A stretch of DNA of 64,000 bases, taken from the NCBI GenBank assembly GCA_031423015.1, contig JANPER010000185.1:1-64000 (forward strand), in the 5' to 3' direction. Below the pieces are notes generated by a model. That model saw only the letters and a program-made list of their open reading frames with translations. It did not search any database and was not told the origin of the DNA. Each line of letters begins with the position of its first letter. Within the stretch, counting starts at the first letter, position 1. Source of the stretch: DATGPD01 sp031423015 (lineage in GTDB: Bacteria; Planctomycetota; UBA1135; UBA2386). This document shows positions 18,022 to 27,892 of the stretch, piece after piece. The translations under genes were made by a program, and so were the position numbers.

Positions 18022-18224
18022 GCGGGCGCATGGTAGCACCGAGGCAGCGCGCGCCGACCTGTCTACGACGATGGTGGTCCACAGGCCACTGCCATCGGGC
18101 GCGCGCGCACCACCGCCGATAGGCTCTATGTGCCGCCGACGCAGACCTCCGCGCTGCGCTTTCGAGTCTGCCATCTGACTTCACGCGCCTGTCGCCCACG
18201 GCGCGCGACGCGGCGCTGCTCGCG

Positions 18225-19733
18225 ATGCTGGCCGACGACGACCCAACCACTCGGCTGGCCGCGCGCCGCATCCGCAGCACTTACCTGGCGGCGACCTACA
18301 GTGTCGTCGGCTGGCAGGCGGCTGGGATCGAACCGCCCCTTCTACGCGCATCCACCGCGCCGCCTGCGCTGCCGCCGAGCTGGCTCGTGCTACCCGCGCC
18401 CAGTAGCCGCGTGGCGCCGACCCCGGTCGAGGCGCACGTCGACTGGCTGATCATCGGCAGCGGGCCCGCGGGCGCCGTGCTCGCGCACGAACTCCGCGCC
18501 GGCGGCAAGCGTGTGCTCCTGGTCGAACAAGGCCCCTTCGTGCTGCCGGGCTGCGCGCAAACGCGCGACTTGCCTGGCCTCACGGGGGCACGGCTGTCAC
18601 GCGATGGTTCGCTCATCGCCCGCTTTGGCCGCACCGTCGGGGGCGGCAGCACGGTGAACGTCGATCTCGCGTTCGCGCCCGTGGCCGACCGTCTGGCCCG
18701 CTGGGGCTGGCCGGTCGCCGACTTCGCCGCCGCCGATCGGTTCATCCGCGCCCGCCTCGGTACGCGCACGGCGTCGCTCGACGAGATCAACGCCAACAAT
18801 CGTCTGCTGTGGGACGGCGCGCAGGCTCGCGGGCTCACGCCGCGGCTCTACGACCTCAACACTTGGCCAGTCGGGCAGTCACCTTGGACGCTGACCGACA
18901 AGCGCTCCCCCGTGTCGACGTTCGTGCTGCCGGCGATGTCGGAGCCGGACAACCCGCTCGCGATCCTGCCCGACGCGCGCGTCGATCGGGTGCTCATCGA
19001 CGCGGCGAACGGTCGCGCGCTCGGTGTCGACCTCACGATCCTCGAGTCGACCGAAAGCAGCGCGTGGCGAGATCCGCAACGCGTCGGCGCGCGGCCCGGG
19101 GCACGCCATCGCGTTCTTGCGCAGCAGATCGTCATCGCCGCGGGTGCGCTGGGCACACCCGCGCTGCTGTTGCGGTCGGGCTTGCGACGACCCGAGATCG
19201 GCCGCGGCCTGATCGCGCACCCGTCGATGCCGTTGATCGGCGAGTTCGACGAGGTGATCGACGAACACGTCGGCACACCAGCCTCGGTGTTCGTCGACTG
19301 TTCGGCGTCCGGCTACTTGTTCGAGTCGATGTCGGCCGGCCCCGACTACATCGCGGCGATGCTGCCCGGCAACGCGCACGCCGTGCGCGACACGGTGCGC
19401 GGCATGCGTCACCTCGGCGGCTTCGGCGTGATGCTGATCGACAGCGTCGATCCGGACAATCGCGTGCACGAGGACGGCAGCATCGACTACCGGCTCAGCG
19501 ACGCAGACCGAGTGGCCCGCGAGCTGCGCTTCGTGCCCGGACGCACGGTCGTGACCTCGGCGCACGCGCAGGCCACGTGCAAGATGGGCGACGTGGTCGA
19601 TCGCGACCATCGCGTGCGCGGCTTCGCGAATCTCTTCATCGTCGACTCCAGCGTGTTCCCCGAGTCCGCCGGGGCCAATCCGATGCAGACCATCTACGCC
19701 ATGGCCAAGGTGTTCGCCGATCGCCAGCGGTGA
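18225..19733 (+). CDS. GMC-family FAD oxidoreductase
   Basis: The 502-residue protein has about 75 residues of leader, then the FAD-binding Rossmann motif (WLIIGSGPAGAVLAHEL), RFGRTVGGGSTVN, and the IVIAAGALGTPALLLRSG segment of the GMC N-domain. The C-terminal GMC domain has the HAQATCKMG stretch, with the probable catalytic histidine, and NLFIVDSSVFPESAGANPMQ. The frame is open for another 30 codons upstream without a standard start, so the true start might be a rarer codon. The family oxidises alcohols, sugars or sterols; the substrate is unknown here. No signal peptide is seen. Confidence 0.85.
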   Translation: MLADDDPTTRLAARRIRSTYLAATYSVVGWQAAGIEPPLLRASTAPPALPPSWLVLPAPSSRVAPTPVEAHVDWLIIGSGPAGAVLAHELRAGGKRVLLVEQGPFVLPGCAQTRDLPGLTGARLSRDGSLIARFGRTVGGGSTVNVDLAFAPVADRLARWGWPVADFAAADRFIRARLGTRTASLDEINANNRLLWDGAQARGLTPRLYDLNTWPVGQSPWTLTDKRSPVSTFVLPAMSEPDNPLAILPDARVDRVLIDAANGRALGVDLTILESTESSAWRDPQRVGARPGARHRVLAQQIVIAAGALGTPALLLRSGLRRPEIGRGLIAHPSMPLIGEFDEVIDEHVGTPASVFVDCSASGYLFESMSAGPDYIAAMLPGNAHAVRDTVRGMRHLGGFGVMLIDSVDPDNRVHEDGSIDYRLSDADRVARELRFVPGRTVVTSAHAQATCKMGDVVDRDHRVRGFANLFIVDSSVFPESAGANPMQTIYAMAKVFADRQR

Positions 19734-19741
19734 GGCGATCG

Positions 19742-19757
19742 CGCGCGGCTCCGCGCG
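19742..19757. terminator. Possible hairpin terminator between convergent genes
   Basis: CGCGCGG and CCGCGCG form a perfect arm pair around a tiny CT centre, 9 bases after the GMC gene and 16 before the end of the convergent secreted-protein gene. No clear T-tract follows, so the call rests on position and symmetry only. Confidence 0.25.
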
Positions 19758-19772
19758 TGCGCCAATCCTGGC

Positions 19773-20894
19773 CTACTGGATAGCGACGGTCGACGGGTTG
19801 GTCGCGAACACGAACGCCAGCGTGGGCAGACTGATGACGATCATCGCGTGGTTGATCTTGGCGGTCGGCGGGAACACCAGGCCAGCCGGCAGCGCGAACG
19901 TGAAGCTGGCGCGCCCCTGCGCGTCGAGCACGCCCAACGAGGGATTGAGGATGGGCGTGTTGGTGTTGTTGAGCGTGAACAACATGTAGTTGTCGAGGTT
20001 GAGCGGCACGGTGACCCCAGGCGCGATCGGGATGCCAGGGCTGATCCCTGAGAAGCTGCCGATGACGAGGTAGACCCTACCGGCGTGGGCTGCACCGGCG
20101 TCAGCGCGCAAGCGCTGCAGGCCACCCGGTGTGGCACCGATGCCGAACACATCGGCGCACAGCGACAGGCTGCCGTTGCCATTCCCCAGGCTGAGTCCTT
20201 GCGGTCCATAGCCGAGCGCGAGCCCACCCTGCACGTTGCCTGCGGTGAACGCGAAGTCGTACGGTCCACTGATGCTGCTCGCCACCACGTCGGCTACCGT
20301 CCAACAGAACGCGTTGCCGCTGGCGTCGTACACCCGATACAGCGCGTCGGGCGTGAACTGCGCCGTCGCCGGCACGTCGTAGCCGCCGAGCTGCGTCGCA
20401 TACTGACGCGAACTGGTGCCGGCATCCGAGATCGACACCGCGTCGACGGTGATGAAGCCGGGGATGCCGTTCTCCAAGATCCCGTCGTTGTTGTTGTCGA
20501 GGTCGAAGGCAATGCTCGGCGGCGTGCCACGCCCGAGCACGAAGGTGTTGGTGCCGTTCTCGATGTCCGGCGTGAAGTCGAACACCACGACGCTGGTGTT
20601 GGCGTCGGGCGCCGGCGACAGGACTGCCGCGGTGTCGCGCAGCAGCAGCAGCCCGTTTTGGCCCGTGGCGTAGCTGCCCAGGTTGACGACTTGATCGACC
20701 ACCCCGGCACCGGTGCCGTCGCCGTCGATCGCCAGCAGGTAGTAGCCTGCGAGCGACGCGTTCGCGACGCCGCGAATCTCCACCGACTCTTGGCCTTGGT
20801 CAGTGCCAGGTGGGTTGACGAGGAGTTCACTCAGGGTGAATTGCGCCGGCAGGAGCGACGCGAGAGTCAGGGGGCAAAGAAGGTGGTAGAGCAT
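19773..20894 (-). CDS. Secreted protein with lamin-tail-like N-domain
   Basis: The 373-residue protein begins with a short signal peptide (MLYHLLCPLTLASLLPAQ). The first ~190 residues resemble a lamin-tail domain: LSELLVNPPGTDQGQESVEI, then SLAGYYLLAIDGDG and repeated DNNNDG-type turns. The last ~120 residues are a beta-rich tail (RVYLVIGSFSGISPGIPIAP ... RASFTFALPAGL) of the kind on many secreted proteins of this genome. No catalytic motif is seen. An extracellular or surface structural role is inferred only. A 45-base gap separates it from the downstream end of the TIGR03546-like gene. Confidence 0.65.
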   Translation of the reverse strand: MLYHLLCPLTLASLLPAQFTLSELLVNPPGTDQGQESVEIRGVANASLAGYYLLAIDGDGTGAGVVDQVVNLGSYATGQNGLLLLRDTAAVLSPAPDANTSVVVFDFTPDIENGTNTFVLGRGTPPSIAFDLDNNNDGILENGIPGFITVDAVSISDAGTSSRQYATQLGGYDVPATAQFTPDALYRVYDASGNAFCWTVADVVASSISGPYDFAFTAGNVQGGLALGYGPQGLSLGNGNGSLSLCADVFGIGATPGGLQRLRADAGAAHAGRVYLVIGSFSGISPGIPIAPGVTVPLNLDNYMLFTLNNTNTPILNPSLGVLDAQGRASFTFALPAGLVFPPTAKINHAMIVISLPTLAFVFATNPSTVAIQ

Positions 20895-20939
20895 GCGGGT
20901 GCTGAGCTGTGCAAAAGGAGACAGCTTAGGGCTCGCGCG

Positions 20940-22937
20940 CTACCCGTCCTTCTTCTTGCCACCGAACAGTCCGTCGAGGCCGCCGGGCAGCTTCTTCTTC
21001 AGCTCTTCCTCAGCCTTCTTTTGCAACTCGGCCTTCTGTTTCGCCAGCTCGGCCTCCGCAAGCTTGCGGGCTTCTGCTTCGGCGAGCGCCTTCGCCTCGG
21101 CGGCGAGCTGCTCCGGCGTCTTCTTGCCCTCGAGAAGGTCACCGACCGCGCCGCCGATGGCACCGCCAGCCCCCGGCACCGGCAAGCCTTTCAGCAGCGC
21201 CTGCGTGCGCGAGCGCACCTGATCGGCGAGCTCCTTGCGCCCCGCGGCGATCAGCGAATCGGCGAGCTTGCTGTCGTCGAGGCTGATGCGCGGGTTGGTG
21301 AGCGGGCCCCGCAAGCCAAGCGGCAGAGTGAATGACTCGACGGGGGCTTGCTGCATGCCATACAGGCTCAGGGTCGTGTTGCGCAGCGTCACCTGCAACG
21401 GCAAGTCGAGCATGAATCCCTGTTCGGCACTGAAGCCGAGGCTGCCCTTCAGCAGCGCGTCGAGCTTGCCGCCCTGCATCGGCGCCTGGCCGGCAACGGC
21501 GAGCTGTGCGCCCACGGTGTCGGCGTCGATGTCCTTCACGCCGAGCGCCATCTCCGCCTTGCCATTCACGAACTTGAACTCGAACGCGTAGCGCCCGCTA
21601 CGCGACTTCACCGACATCGTCATCGGCTCCGACAGCAGCGCGGGATCAGACGACAGGTTGCTCGCCGTGACATCGAACGCGTCGTCTGGCACGTCGGCGA
21701 CGCTGACGTTCTCGAACAGCAGACTCTTCACCAACACCAACGGTGCCAGCTCCAGCAGATGCGTGGCGCGCACCTTGGTGAGGCCGTCTTGCTTCTCGCG
21801 CTCGACGCGCACGTCGCGCTCCTCGCTGGTCTCGTCGCCCTTCTTGCCGGCGCCCGAGAGCTTGCTCAGCCACTGGTTGGCCTGCGTCAGCCGCTCCTTC
21901 CACACCTTCGCCTGCTTCAGGTACTCATCCAGCGTCTTGCCTTCGCCGGGCGGCGGCGGTGGCGGCGGAATCTCTTTGCCCACGCGCTTGCCGGGCGACG
22001 GCCGCGTGTGGCCGTAGCTGGCGCTCGACGACGCGACCTTCTCCACCACGAAGCGCTTGCGCAGCAGGTCGCCGGTGCCGAGATCGAACTCGAGCGACTG
22101 CGCCCGGAAGTTGTCGCGCTCGAGTTGCGAAGCATCCGCCATCGCCACGTCGGACACCCTCAAGGACCCGGCGCCCAAGTCCAGATCCACGCCGGCGATG
22201 TCGGCCGTGGCGCCGTTCACCGCTTCGAGCGTGCTCTGCAGCGCGTTGCGCGCGAACGGCCCAGCAAGCGTTTGATGGCCGAACCACAGACCAGCACCCA
22301 GCACCACCACCACGACGACGCCGACGATGCGGATCGGCAGCCCCTTCTTCTGACCGTCGAGCAGTTCGCGGTAGGACTTCTTGCCCTTCTTGTCGCCGCC
22401 AAACAGCAGCCACGTGACGAAGCGCGTGCCCTTCTTCGCGGTCAGTCGCTGGTAGCCCTCGGAGCCTTCCTGCAGATTGGCCATTTTGTGCCGGAACGTC
22501 TGCAGAGACTTCCACAAGACGATCCCGACCAGCAAGCCGAACAGCAGGCCGAACACCACGCCCCCCGTGGTCGCGTAGTGCTCGAAGCCAAACCAAGCGG
22601 TGACGCGGCCATTGACCAGCGGCTTGAACAGCCCTTGCGCTGGGCCATCGAGCAGCCAGCGCCCGAGGCCGAACGTGAGCGGCAGCGTCACCAGCGACAA
22701 CAGCTTGGCGACCAGCGTCACCAGGCCGAACACCGCCAGGTTCGCGTTCAGCACCAGCACCAGGAAGAGCAGTGCCAAGATCAGCCCCGGCGCTTGCATG
22801 AACCCGCCGCCGAGGTCGCCCGGCAAGAAGAACCCCGGCACGAAGCCGAGCATGCCACCGAGGATCGCGGCGAGCAGGACCTGCGTGAAGGTCGCCTTGC
22901 CGCGGAGGATCTTGCCAATCTTGCGTGTGATCAGCAT
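20940..22937 (-). CDS. Membrane protein, fused TIGR03546-like and TIGR03545-like regions
   Basis: The 665-residue protein has an N-terminal membrane part (residues ~1-165) with several hydrophobic helices (TFTQVLLAAILGGMLGFVPG, LLFLVLVLNANLAVFGLVTL). A later single helix (IRIVGVVVVVVLGAGLWFG) precedes a ~430-residue periplasm-facing region with AsmA-like beta repeats, a PPPPPPP linker, and an E/K/A-rich coiled C-terminus. From memory this corresponds to the family pair TIGR03546 (N-part) and TIGR03545 (C-part), usually adjacent genes and here one polypeptide. Their function is not established; AsmA-like character hints at envelope lipid or outer-membrane homeostasis. Confidence 0.68.
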   Translation of the reverse strand: MLITRKIGKILRGKATFTQVLLAAILGGMLGFVPGFFLPGDLGGGFMQAPGLILALLFLVLVLNANLAVFGLVTLVAKLLSLVTLPLTFGLGRWLLDGPAQGLFKPLVNGRVTAWFGFEHYATTGGVVFGLLFGLLVGIVLWKSLQTFRHKMANLQEGSEGYQRLTAKKGTRFVTWLLFGGDKKGKKSYRELLDGQKKGLPIRIVGVVVVVVLGAGLWFGHQTLAGPFARNALQSTLEAVNGATADIAGVDLDLGAGSLRVSDVAMADASQLERDNFRAQSLEFDLGTGDLLRKRFVVEKVASSSASYGHTRPSPGKRVGKEIPPPPPPPGEGKTLDEYLKQAKVWKERLTQANQWLSKLSGAGKKGDETSEERDVRVEREKQDGLTKVRATHLLELAPLVLVKSLLFENVSVADVPDDAFDVTASNLSSDPALLSEPMTMSVKSRSGRYAFEFKFVNGKAEMALGVKDIDADTVGAQLAVAGQAPMQGGKLDALLKGSLGFSAEQGFMLDLPLQVTLRNTTLSLYGMQQAPVESFTLPLGLRGPLTNPRISLDDSKLADSLIAAGRKELADQVRSRTQALLKGLPVPGAGGAIGGAVGDLLEGKKTPEQLAAEAKALAEAEARKLAEAELAKQKAELQKKAEEELKKKLPGGLDGLFGGKKKDG

Positions 22938-22999
22938 GCGACCCGTTGTATCGGCACTCGGTGCCGCGTGGCCAGGAGATTGCGCGATGCCCGCGCCAG

Positions 23000-24121
23000 C
23001 TATTGCACGTCGAGACGCACGGCGTAGCCGTACGGCGACGCTTCATCCGCCAGCGGCGCATTCGCGTCGAAGCCGTGGCTGACCGAGTAGAAGCCCGGGC
23101 TGGGCGGACTCAGGGTGCCGAGCACGATCGAACGCTTGTCGGAGAACACCAAGCCCCACGGGTTGGCGCCCGGGACCACGGACACCAGCTGCTCGAACAG
23201 CCGCGCGCCCTGGAAGTGCGACTGCGCCGGCACCGCGATCGTCGAGCCCAGCCCGAACGCGCGCACCGTGCCGCTGGCGTCGGCGAGCATCAGCAGCGAG
23301 AACTCAGCGCTGGTGTAGATCTGGCAGTTGGTGCCGGGCAGCGTGAGCGGCAGGGGCCCGAAGGCGGCGGTGTTGTCGCTCGCGCCGATCAGCGCCAGCA
23401 CCGGCGCGTTGGCGCCCAGCCCGGTGCCGTGGATCGAGTGCACACCGCCCGGCGCGTGCACGCCGCTGGTCAGAATGCTGGCCGTGGGTCCACCCGAGGT
23501 CGCACTGCAACCGGTCTCCGAGCTGAACGCCATGCCGTTCACCGCGCCGCCGCTGCCGCGCGCCGCGTCGAGGAAGGCGTGCGCCTGCCCGTTGAGGTCG
23601 TTGCCCTCGATCTTGAGGTCGATCACAAAGCTGCCACCGGCCGGGATGTTGATCGACAATGGCTGGCTGAACTGAAAGCGCAGCGTGTCGTTGACGCCTC
23701 CCCACAGCTCCGGACTCGCTGTGCCGGGATCGGGCAGGTAGGAGATCGGCGCGTCGAACACCGTGGTCAGCGCCTGACTGAGATTGCCGGCGAAGTCGGG
23801 CCCCGGAATCGCCACCGTCGTGACCCCAGCGCGGATCGACACGCGCTGGATCGTGAACGGCCCCGGTGCCCCGACCGCCGGGATGGGACCGTCGTAGCGC
23901 AGCGACAAGCGCGTGGCGGTGAAGGTCTGCGCGCCGGTCTCGGTGGCGTCGTAGAACATCTGCACGCGCGCCGACGTGCGCCCCAGCGGCACGATGCGGA
24001 AGCTGCCGAGTTCCTGCGTCGCCGGGGCTTGCGAAGCCGGCAAGTGGAGGAAGTTCTGGCTTTGGGCGGATGCGGCGAGCGCGACGACGAGAAGGAACGA
24101 AGCGGGTGAGTGGATCTGCAT
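23000..24121 (-). CDS. Secreted beta-rich protein, no known family
   Basis: From the ATG at 24121 (an in-frame ATG lies 18 bases upstream) the product is 373 residues with a signal peptide (SFLLVVALAASAQSQ). The body is glycine- and proline-rich with many short beta strands, contains one close CSATSGG cysteine and a second in NCQIYTSAEFSLLMLADASG. That stretch resembles the C-terminal domains of other secreted proteins in this window. No enzyme motif is seen. It is divergent from nothing nearby and probably forms its own transcript on the minus strand. Confidence 0.6.
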   Translation of the reverse strand: MQIHSPASFLLVVALAASAQSQNFLHLPASQAPATQELGSFRIVPLGRTSARVQMFYDATETGAQTFTATRLSLRYDGPIPAVGAPGPFTIQRVSIRAGVTTVAIPGPDFAGNLSQALTTVFDAPISYLPDPGTASPELWGGVNDTLRFQFSQPLSINIPAGGSFVIDLKIEGNDLNGQAHAFLDAARGSGGAVNGMAFSSETGCSATSGGPTASILTSGVHAPGGVHSIHGTGLGANAPVLALIGASDNTAAFGPLPLTLPGTNCQIYTSAEFSLLMLADASGTVRAFGLGSTIAVPAQSHFQGARLFEQLVSVVPGANPWGLVFSDKRSIVLGTLSPPSPGFYSVSHGFDANAPLADEASPYGYAVRLDVQ

Positions 24122-24308
24122 GACGTTGATATGTCGCAACGCTAGGGTCGCGTTTCATCTGTGGTGTCATGCCAGTGTCATCAGGCTGCCGCACTAGCCG
24201 GCGCAGTGGCAGGCTGGTTGACGTGGCATCGCACCACGCAAGGCCGCCGCCGCTTGCTCATCTTTCGACCCGGGACATGTCAGCTCATCCGCAGAGCGTC
24301 ACAGTCAA

Positions 24309-25999
24309 TCAGAGCTGGACCTGCCAAGTCAACATCTCGGACAACCCGGCCCCGGCCGAGGGTGCGTCGAACACCTTCCACTGTGCGTACAACGGCAACC
24401 CGCCGCCGATGTCGATGAGTGGCAAGGGGATGTCGACGAACGCGTAGCCAGCTGAAACACCACTCGAACCAGTGGGCGAGGGCAACGCGACGTCGGCCGA
24501 CGTGTAGAGCATGCACCCCTCGAATCCCAACGGCGTGAGGTCGAACGGCAAGCGATATGGCCCAAACCTGTCGCGCGACACTCCGACCATCAGAAACGCC
24601 GTGCTGTTTGGCGGTGCGCTGGACAGGTGCACGCGGACGCCGGCGGCCTCGCGCCGGAACCCGATCGTCGGCTGGTCGCGCAGCCCGACTGTGCAGGCCA
24701 CCCCCTCGATCCCGACGCCATTCGGCACCGTGCGATACAAGACCGTACGGCCGCGGTACTCGCCTCCCGTGATCTCCGGCCATGCGTAGTATCCGTACAT
24801 CCAGTCGGTGATCAGCGCGCGCAAGAAGCCATCGTCTGGGGCGCGCACGAGGTCGACCCCGTAGCCAAACGTCCCGTAGTGCCTGTCGGCGTTGGTGATG
24901 CCGAAGAGCTTGCGGCCGTCCCGGCCCGAGAAGGCGTCTACCTTGCCCACGGTATTGCCAGAGGGTTCGAAGCCGGTCAGGATGATGTCCTACATTCCAT
25001 CACGGTCGAGGTCGCCCACCGCCATCGCGGAACCATTCACTTCAAGGCCACTCCAAGAGCGGATCACCCGGCCGGTGGCTCCCGAGAACGCGACCGCCGG
25101 GCCAACCAGCGACGTCGCGACGAAGTCCGGCACGCCGTCGGCGTCCCAGTCGCCGCTACCGACAACCTGGTGACCGATCGCGTCTCTGGGGTACGCCGCG
25201 CTCATCGCGACGTACAACCGGCGGCCGGTCTTCCCCGAGATTACGGCCACTCCCGCAGCCCGAGCTACCTGCCCTCCCATGACGTCTAGCACGCCGATGC
25301 CATAGTCGTCGGCACCATCGCGGTCGATGTCGCCGATCTTGCCGAGGCACCGATTGCTACTGTGCCAGTAACGCAGGGATTGGTCCTCCCCTCGGACTTC
25401 GTACAGCCGACGACCGTCGTTGGCGAACGCGATGAAACGGCCAAGGAGCGGTCCACGCGGCTCGGCGAAGCCGTAATCGGTCAACACCAAGTCCGGTCGC
25501 CCGTCGCCATCGAGATCGATGTCCCCTAACAGGCCGATACCCCAGGTAGTGCCCCAGCGCTCTGATTGGAGCTGAAGCAAGAGCTTGTCGTCGCGACCAC
25601 TCCTGATGTCAAGGAGCTGGCTGGCAGTCCAATGGTCGCGCGCCAGCGCGTAGTCTCGAATGCCGTCACCATCCCAGTCGCCGACCGCGGCGAGACCGTG
25701 GGTCCGCCAGCCTTCGTTCGGTCCGCCAAGGTCGAGCACCCGCAGGATGCGGCCATCAGAACCGCTGAGCACACCGACCTCCCAGGACAGAGCCCTAGAA
25801 CCAGGGGGCACGAACGTGAAACGCTCGATGTCTTGCACCATGTCTTCGTGACCGTCGCCATCGACGTCACCGATGACTGGGCAGATGCGCATGAACTGCG
25901 TCCGCGTGCTTCACCGGTTGTTTGCCACAAGCGCTGCTGCGCCAGCGCAGGGTAGGAGCAAAGGGCAATGACGCCCAGAGTTTGTAAGTGTGGGTGCAT
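24309..25999 (-). pseudogene. Broken secreted FG-GAP repeat protein
   Basis: Three pieces belong to one gene. The start at 25999 codes a signal peptide (MHPHLQTLGVIALCSYPALA) and about 30 residues. The frame then shifts near 25892-25915, and the next frame (25892 to 24990) carries repeated FG-GAP/calcium-loop units (GDVDGDGHED, GDWDGDGIRD, GDIDLDGDGRPD, GDIDRDGADD). An in-frame TAG at 24990-24992 interrupts it. The same frame then resumes to 24309 with a last repeat and a family-type C-terminal beta domain (CMLYTSADVALPSPTG, LPLYAQWKVFDAP). Intact, it would be a ~560-residue secreted repeat protein. Two independent lesions favour true decay. Confidence 0.8.
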
Positions 26000-26007
26000 G
26001 GCAATCC

Positions 26008-27708
26008 TTACGGCTTCAAGCGGAACCAACGTGCTTCCGACGGCAATCCCTGGTTGGTCACCAAGAAACCCATGTAGTAGCCGGGCGGCGCCTCATCCTT
26101 GTTCAAGGGCACCGTGCAGGTCACGTAGGTGCCTTCGGAACTCTGGTCCGGCAGCATCTCGATGTAGCGCTGGTCTTGATCGAAGTGATGCGTACTCGAG
26201 CCGGCCCGCATCAAGACAACCTTGGCGATGACCGCACCAACGGGTACGGTTGCCCAAGCGTCAAACGACTCACCATGGGCCAGTTCCTCGTTCGGGAACG
26301 GCGCAATCCACTGTGGGCGCGGCCCGCAGAACAGATAGGGCGGATGGAACGTCTCGAATGGCAGAACGCTGCCGGCTTCCTCGCCGCCTGCGAGCAAGAC
26401 CGTGCCCTTCGGCAACAAGAGCGCCGTACTGTGGTAGACACGCGGCACCTGCATCGAAGCCAACAGCTCCCACGCGCCACCGCGATAGCGTTCGGCTTGC
26501 AGCACCGGGTTCGCCATCGCGGCATCGCTGCTGCCGCCGACGACGACAACCGTTGCATCGGGCATGACGACGGCGTTCAGGAACACCCGCGCGTAGTTCA
26601 TGGGCGGCAAGTCAAGCCAGTTATGGCCAACAGGCCACGGAGTCTGGTTGACCGCGGAGGCCTTGCACTGCGCCACGTCGTCACGCACGACGCCGCTCGA
26701 GGTCATGCCGCCAAGCGCCACCACCACGTCCTGGTACAGCGGCGACACCTGGGGGTGGAGCACCGACGTGCCGTAGATCCGGGCCTCGGTGTCGAATCCA
26801 CGCAACTTCCAGTCGGGCAGCGTTGTGCCAGGAGGATCGTACGGGGGGTTCAGCGCCGCCGAGCGGTAGGCTGGTAGAGGTGCAAGGGTGACACGGTCGC
26901 TGTACATGCCCGACATGAAGACGTACGCGTTCGACAAGAGGTGCATGCGCGGATAGGCGAACAGCGCGCTGACACTCGCGGCACTGTGCACGCCGGTGGG
27001 GCCCTCGAAGACCCGTTGACGCCACGCACCGCTCGGTTGATCCCACACCTCGTAGGTGTCGCCGACGTGCGGCGGATTGAGTTCCAGGTGTCCGCCGAAG
27101 GACAGACGTGAACCGTGGGGTTGGACGACGTGGGAGCCGAGCGTGCCTGTTGGATACCAGCGCCGAATCGACTGGATCCCGGATTGGCTCCACATCGCAT
27201 GGCCGGGGGCCAGCGTCGGGTAGCCGGTCAACACGGGCACACTCGGATCAAAGATGTAGCAAAGCTTGGCCCCCACGACCTGCGCGAGCGGGTTGTTGGG
27301 GCACGCGAGCCCTGCGTATTCCTCGGTGCCGCCAACGACCCACAGGGTGCCGTTGGGCAACCACATGTGACCCGAGCAGGCGATGTCGTTGGGATCCCCC
27401 GCGGCGGGTGCGAAGTTCCTGACGAAGTTCATCTCCCGAGTCGGATCGTTCTGCGCCTTTTCGGGATCGATGATCGACCAGCAAATCAAGCCCGACGGGA
27501 TGCCGCGCTGATTTGTGCACGGGGGAACGTTGTACTGCCAGGCGAGGACAAACCCGCGGAACGGCCCCTTGACGATCAGCGCCGTATGGAGCGGGTTGAA
27601 CGTAGTCAGGCCGACAGGCAGCAGTGGCCACCGGAAGCGGATGTCGGGGTGATCGTTCTTGTGGGCGATCGGGGTGGCGAAGCCGCCCTTGTCGCAGGTG
27701 CCGATCAC
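26008..27708 (-). CDS. Galactose-oxidase/glyoxal-oxidase-like copper radical protein, start region disrupted
   Basis: The open frame (GTG at 27708) gives 566 residues with kelch-type repeats (WVVGGTEEY, VVVVGGSSDA, TVLLAGGEEA). The C-terminal domain matches the galactose-oxidase early-set/DUF1929 region: RVYHSTALLLPKGT carries a Tyr-His pair, and SSTHHFDQDQRYIEM carries the later copper-ligand histidine position. The family oxidises primary alcohols or aldehydes outside the cell. Upstream in frame lies AP-ASLAAQ, which looks like the end of a signal peptide but has no start codon. A GTG at 27758 with GAGGAG before it is out of frame by two bases, across a (GTTCT)3 repeat. Confidence 0.75.
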   Translation of the reverse strand: MIGTCDKGGFATPIAHKNDHPDIRFRWPLLPVGLTTFNPLHTALIVKGPFRGFVLAWQYNVPPCTNQRGIPSGLICWSIIDPEKAQNDPTREMNFVRNFAPAAGDPNDIACSGHMWLPNGTLWVVGGTEEYAGLACPNNPLAQVVGAKLCYIFDPSVPVLTGYPTLAPGHAMWSQSGIQSIRRWYPTGTLGSHVVQPHGSRLSFGGHLELNPPHVGDTYEVWDQPSGAWRQRVFEGPTGVHSAASVSALFAYPRMHLLSNAYVFMSGMYSDRVTLAPLPAYRSAALNPPYDPPGTTLPDWKLRGFDTEARIYGTSVLHPQVSPLYQDVVVALGGMTSSGVVRDDVAQCKASAVNQTPWPVGHNWLDLPPMNYARVFLNAVVMPDATVVVVGGSSDAAMANPVLQAERYRGGAWELLASMQVPRVYHSTALLLPKGTVLLAGGEEAGSVLPFETFHPPYLFCGPRPQWIAPFPNEELAHGESFDAWATVPVGAVIAKVVLMRAGSSTHHFDQDQRYIEMLPDQSSEGTYVTCTVPLNKDEAPPGYYMGFLVTNQGLPSEARWFRLKP

Positions 27709-27735
27709 CTGGGCGGCAAGACTAGCGGGCGCGAC

Positions 27736-27750
27736 AGAACAGAACAGAAC
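27736..27750. repeat. Pentanucleotide tandem repeat (AGAAC)3
   Basis: Three perfect AGAAC units (GTTCT on the coding strand) sit in the signal-peptide region of the oxidase-like gene. Two units instead of three would place the GTG at 27758, preceded by GAGGAG, in frame with the oxidase. Just upstream (27772-27800) is a further short repeat of GTCAAAGACC units. Confidence 0.7.
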
Positions 27751-27892
27751 AGGCGCACTGGTTTCTCCTCTGCGTCAAAGACCGTCAAAGACCAAAGACC
27801 GGGGGAGGGTGAGCTACGGGCGGTCAGGCGTCAACCCCCTATTCAGAGCTCTCAGGGCTCCACGACGTCAACGCGTGCTCAGTGTCCGCCGC

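Noticed and set aside
21348..23027. 559-residue plus-strand open frame
   Set aside because: Shadow of the TIGR03546/03545-like gene on the opposite strand; no signal, no motif.
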